From assembly GCA_948567375.1 (NCBI GenBank), contig OX419755.1:51775001-51839000 (forward strand): 64,000 bases of DNA, given 5' to 3'. Positions 59,777 to 64,000 of this stretch are shown here, in pieces (positions within the stretch are counted from its first letter, which is position 1; every line of letters starts with the position of its first letter). Below the pieces are notes generated by a model, which saw nothing but the letters and a program-made list of their open reading frames with translations, searched no databases and was not told where the DNA came from. The DNA comes from Lunularia cruciata (lineage: Eukaryota; Streptophyta; Marchantiopsida; Lunulariales; Lunulariaceae). The position numbers and the translations under genes are program-made.

Positions 59777-60435
59777 GGCCGGTATACCATACTGTTGTTT
59801 GGGAGTCCTTCTTGATTTCTGAATTCATATATATACTGTATACTTCACCTTCACCTTCATTCACTTCACCTCTGCTTTTCCCGCTTCAGTTGACTCATCC
59901 CCTTCCTGTGCAGTGCTGAAGTTTTCTTGCTCCACTCTCGTATCACTAGCAAACCTCTGCTTGACTCTTTCTCATTATTGTGTCATGGACTTTCTCTCTA
60001 CTAATGAATGTTTGTGATTTCAGGGATCCATCAGGTATGTCTCAATTTCTTCCCTCATCTTACTCATGTGGATTCTTTTCTTTCTGGACTGATCGTCATT
60101 ATACGGCTAAGACTCCACCGCTTAAGTGCGTGCCTGCACTTTTGCTTGCCTTTGCTTTCCACACTTCCACGTCTGTTCCTTTTGACATTCCCATTACTTT
60201 TGAGCGGCACTTTAGGGGAGCAATCGAGTTTGCCTTGGCACTCATGAGTTTTCAAGCAGAAACTCGGTATGAGGGGTACTGACAATTGCTCAGCTACTTC
60301 GGCACTGTGTGAGGCACTGATGAAGTCATAGGTGTTTTCGTGAAGGTTTACTATGGCCGCCTTCTGCCTCCCTTTTGCTGTTTAGCGTCTCAGGACTCAA
60401 GCATCCATAGAGCTTGTTGTGATATACTTTATAAT
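59777..60435 (+). repeat. Long direct repeat, copy 2, cut by the copia element
   Basis: Second copy of 57,859-58,505, with its 100-codon frame at 59,980-60,282. It departs from copy 1 right after GATATACTT, where the copia LTR sequence begins. Confidence 0.85.
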
Positions 60436-60877
60436 AAGAACCATGCTTCCTACTCTTTGAAGTGGAAGGCCTATCACTCCCTCTTATCTCTGATGTATCA
60501 GACATCACTACTGCAATACTAGACTCTCTCTTTGTATCACAACTCACAAGTATCAAGTAGGTTCTCTCACGCAGCACAAGTAGCCTCTAATATTAAGATA
60601 TCAAAAGACAATCCTGAGATGATGTTAGGCAACTCAGGATTTCATGAAATGCAAGGAAGAGGTGTTGGGAATCACCCTTGTTGAAGAACTAATTGAAACA
60701 GGAGCAGAAAATACTCTTATATACACTTCAGCAAACCATAGGGAGTTGTTTTGCTTAACCTTAATAAAGGCCCTTCTTTACCCTAAGTAGAAGATATTTA
60801 GTAGGGCTTCTAGAGGATTCTAACAAAACCTAAAAAACAAAGAGAAATCTCTAAACTAGAGATTAACTAAACTAACA
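60435..60877 (-). repeat. 3' LTR of the copia element
   Basis: The right edge is set by TGTTAG on the minus strand at 60,877, next to the polypurine tract. The left edge is set only by the point where the dispersed repeat is interrupted. The partner LTR is outside the window. Confidence 0.6.
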
Positions 60878-60884
60878 CTCCCAC

Positions 60885-62264
60885 TCAATGAGAGTTTAGG
60901 ACTATTCCCATTTCTACTCCACATTTTATGTGTTTATCTTTAGGTAATGCGTTTGTAAACACATCTGCTGTCATCTCCTGTGTAGGACAGTAAACTAACT
61001 TCACAACATTCTCCTTTTCTTTCTCCTCTACAAATCTTCTTCTAATCTCAATGTGCTTAGTCCTTGGGTGATGTACATGATTTTTGCTGAGTGCTATACT
61101 TCCTATATTGTCACAGTACAATGTAGTAGGACTTTCCTGTTCACAACCCAGCTCCTTAAGAAGTCTCCTGTTCCAAATGACTTCTTGAGTAGCATCTGAG
61201 GCAGCCATAAATTCTGCCTCAGTAGTAGACAGTGCAACAGATGTTTGCTGTTTACTACGCCAACTGATTGCTCCACCACTAAACATAACTACATATCCAC
61301 TAGTTGATCTGCTGTTATCTGTGTCATCTCCCCAACTAGCATCTGTATATGCTTCAAGAGTACAAGCAAGTATGTTACCTTGCCTTTTGTACTCCAAGAA
61401 TGCATCTTGAGTACCCTTTAAGTACCCGAATACTCTCTTTATACCCTTCCAATGTACTTGTGCAGGGTTGCTAGTATATATAGCTAGTGCTCCCACTGCA
61501 TAGCATATATCTGGTCTTTTACAGACCATGATAAACATTAGAGAACCAAGAGCACTCTGATACAACACTTTGTCACAGAGATTCACCTCCACATCTATGA
61601 TTCTGCTGTGCTTCCACCCCCGATCAAGAGGTGTAGAGACAGGATTCGCCTCTGTCATCTGATACTTAGCTAGTATGGATCTCACATACTGTGGTTGGCT
61701 GATCCGGATCCATCCTGTTTCTCTGTCTCTGCTCACTTTGATTCCCAAAACGAGTTTTATAGGACCAAGGATAGTCATCTCAAAAACAGAGCACAAGAAA
61801 TCAATCACTCCTTTGATAGATTCACTGTTCCCCAACAGTAATAGATCATCTACATGTACAGCTATGTATACATCATCTCTAGTATACACACTCATGTCAG
61901 AATCTGCTCGTTTGAAATCCTGCTCTCTCAAGTATGAGTCCAGTTTCTCATACCAGGCTCTAGGAGCTTGCTTAAGGCCATATAAAGCCTTCTTAAGCAA
62001 GCATACGTTTCCTTTGCCTTCAGTATATCCATCTGGAACATCCATGTGAATAGTCTCTCTCAAATCTCCATTGAGAAAGGCTGTTTTCACATCTAACTGC
62101 TCCACTTCCCAATCTCTCTCTGCTGCAAGAGCTAGAAGTGTGCGAATAGATCCATACCTGGCAACTGGTGCAAAAGTTTCTGAATAATCTATTGATGCTA
62201 TCTGATTGAAGCCCTTTGCAACAAGTCTTGTTTTGTACTTCAGGATCTCATTCTCAGCTCCCAT
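60885..62264 (-). pseudogene. Copia reverse transcriptase and RNase H
   Basis: 459 open codons. RT blocks: RLVAKGFNQ, DYSETFAPVAR, LDVKTAFLNGDL, GLKQAPRAWY and the catalytic HVDDLLLLG (His in the usual Tyr position). RNase H is marked by AYTDASWGDD, STSGYV and ALSTTEAEF. The segment looks functional in itself but is separated from the upstream part by a TAG in place of a Trp and a one-base shift near 62,270, so the full polyprotein is not continuous. Confidence 0.85.
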
Positions 62265-62278
62265 TTGACCCTGAAAAT

Positions 62279-63996
62279 CTATTTGCAGCCAATTGCTTTC
62301 CTACCTGGTGGTAAATCAGCTAGTACCCATGTACCATTAGTCTGAAGAGACTTCTTCTCTTCTGCTATAGCCAACTCCCACTGACTCGAATCTGGTCTGA
62401 GCATAGCTTGCTGTAAAGTGTCTGGATCACAATCTTCATGACAGATGTAAGATTCATCTAACATCTCTTCTGATAGAAAACCAAGTCTGTCAATAGGTTT
62501 TCTATCTCTCTGTGATCTTCTTGGCTCTGTGCCCAGAAGATTCATGCCGTCTCTTGACATCTCTGGAGTCTCACTCAGAGATTCTGCATCTGCAGTCTAC
62601 TTCTGGGAGTAATCTTCTGTAGTATCAGAATCAGAAACCATTGTCTGTTTAGGCCTTCTTTTGTACACCTTCAGACTCGCCTTTGGTGAACCATCAGCTT
62701 CAGGTAGAGATTGCTCTTCTGATGATTGATCTGAAAAACTGACTCTGCAGCTTGGGAAGATAGATTGATCAGGCTGATCAAACTGATCAGCTTGCTTCTG
62801 CAACTCGTCAATGTTCTCACTCAAGTCCTCAATTCATCAAAGAGTACATCTCTACTTCTGATGATTTGTCCAGACTTAGGATTGTACAGAAGATATCCTT
62901 TCAGTCCCTCTTCATATCCTACAAAAAGCATTCTCTCAGCCTTCTTTGTGAACTTCCTCCTCTGCTCCTTGGGGATATGAACATAGGCAGGACATCCAAA
63001 GACTTTCAAAGCTGAAAGATTAGGTGTCTTACCACTCCAGCATTCTTCAGGAGCTCTTCCTTGCAATGATGTGGTACCACTGATATTTCTAAGAAAATTT
63101 GCAGTGCTAATTGCAGCACCCCAAAACTTTCTCTCCAGCTTCGCATGTTGGAGCATTGCCAATGCTTTGTCCACCAGTGTCCTGTTCAACCTTTCTGCAA
63201 CTCCATTCTGTGCAGGACTGTCTCTGGCAGTACAGTCAAGGAGGATTTCTTTTTCTGACAGAAAAGAGAGGAATTCCTCATTCCTGTACTCTCTGCCTCC
63301 ATCTGTTCTCAATCGCTTGACTTTCCTCCCAGTCTGCAACTTAGCCATGGCTACAAACTTCTGGAATTTTCGCAGCACTTCATCCTTGCTTTTCATGAGA
63401 TAGATAAAGCTCTTTCTACTGGAATCATCCACAAAGGAAATATAGTAGGCTGCTCCACTCAATGACTTCTCAGTCATGTATCCCCATACATCAGAATGTA
63501 TGACATCTAGAACACCAGAAGCTCTAGATGAAAATTTCTTGGGAATAGGAGCCTTGTGTGCCTTACCTTCTGCACACCCAATGCAGAACTCGAGTTTTCC
63601 TTTGGGATCTAGTTTCAACCCATCCACTACCTTCTCTAAAGCATATAGGTTTTGCACTAACAAGTGCCCTAACCTCAAATGCCAGAGATGGATATCATTT
63701 CTGTTTTCTGCTACCAGTGCAGAATCAGAACCATCAGCTTCCATCAACTTGAACAGCTTCCCTTTGGCAGTACCATACCCAAGGACCAGCTCTCCTTTCT
63801 TCAAAGTACATTGATTTCTGTTGCTTTCAAATAGAACATCCACACCATGCTCCATGAGGCTATGTACTGATATCAAGTTCTTGGTGTAATCTGATATCAA
63901 GTTCTTGGTGTAATCTGGAACATACAGTACATTTTCCAAATAGCATTTTTCAGAACATCCTATGAAGGCAATAGGAACTTTGCCAGTTCCTAACAT
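62279..63996 (-). pseudogene. Copia integrase and linker
   Basis: The 391-codon segment 63,996-62,821 has the pre-integrase zinc motif (HLWHLRLGH, then CIGCAEGK). The integrase has Asp in HSDVWG, Asp in RTDGGREY and Glu in NGVAERLNR, so the D,D,E triad is present. The linker continues at 62,824-62,597 after a frame shift and at 62,560-62,279 after a TAG stop. An 8-residue tandem duplication (DYTKNLIS twice) lies near the start. Confidence 0.85.
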
Positions 63997-64000
63997 TGGA

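Larger units (their letters stand above)
52875..60435 (+). repeat. Complex dispersed-repeat zone, 7.5 kb
   Basis: Built from recurring modules. (i) ATGAGTTCTGGATC + 15-bp palindrome + CTTCTG.CCTCAT. (ii) A hairpin unit GAGTTTGCCTTGGCACTCA...GAAACTCGG, followed by ACTGACATTCGCTCAGCTACTT, at about 53,470, 54,810, 55,630, 56,955, 57,345, 58,295 and 60,225. (iii) A unit with CCTTCTGCTTCC then GATATACTCTATCCAGTCCTC. (iv) TTTATCACTCTTCTCG-type units. Pyrimidine-rich open frames (for example 54,354-54,809) lack domains. I cannot assign it to a known transposon class. The segment 52,875-52,965 is inverted relative to the rest. Confidence 0.65.
60435..64000 (-). mobile_element. Ty1/copia retrotransposon, 3' part, running off the window
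   Basis: Minus-strand order integrase then RT then RNase H is the copia order. The 3' LTR (about 60,435-60,877) is preceded, in element orientation, by a GAGTGGGAG polypurine tract and begins TGTTAGTTTAG. It is less decayed and less AT-rich than the elements in the middle of the window, so it is probably younger. The 5' part, including gag and the other LTR, lies beyond the edge. Confidence 0.88.

Noticed and set aside
61675-62049. Plus-strand frames opposite the copia RT and integrase
   Set aside because: They are mirror frames of well-supported minus-strand coding sequence.

Overview
The window looks like nuclear DNA of a land plant or close streptophyte. It has two spliced host genes with many short GT-AG introns, plant-type Ty3 and Ty1 LTR retrotransposons (one with a primer-binding site resembling initiator Met-tRNA) and a Helitron. 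The species cannot be named from the sequence. Bryophyte or another early-diverging lineage is only a guess.

Layout. 1-1,060 is dispersed repeat. 1,709-5,530 (minus) is an apparently intact DHHC protein S-acyltransferase gene in eleven exons. From about 6,700 to 46,600 base composition becomes AT-rich and the sequence is decayed transposon. 46,600-47,420 is the upstream region of a CstF-77 gene (mRNA 3'-end processing). Twelve in-frame exons of that gene run from 47,420 to 52,774, then it stops encoding recognisable exons and passes into 7.5 kb of dispersed repeats (52,875-60,435). A younger Ty1/copia element on the minus strand enters from the right edge (60,435-64,000).

The AT-rich block is a nest that can be read in order. 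A Helitron Rep-helicase gene (minus strand; 9,880-12,944 and 34,967-35,420) was split by a Ty3-type element A (12,945-34,966). Element A was split twice: by Ty3-type element B on the minus strand (17,727-26,105), which landed inside A's methyltransferase domain, and by Ty3-type element C (28,984-33,153), which landed inside A's integrase and left a perfect 5-bp target duplication. Two apparent solo LTRs of a further family sit inside the Helitron (11,614-12,354) and inside B (21,715-22,459).

The most unusual object is element A. Its polyprotein carries gag with a zinc knuckle, an aspartic protease, a DNMT3-like C5-cytosine methyltransferase domain, reverse transcriptase/RNase H, integrase, and a PHD finger after the integrase. 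It is dead. Its in-frame stops are mostly TAG at expected Gln codons and TGA at expected Arg codons, the pattern expected from deamination of methylated CHG and CG cytosines. Element C and its relatives carry perfect heat-shock-element arrays upstream of a TATA box in their LTRs. The right-hand repeat zone contains a recurrent 15-bp palindrome with conserved arms and a variable 3-bp centre.
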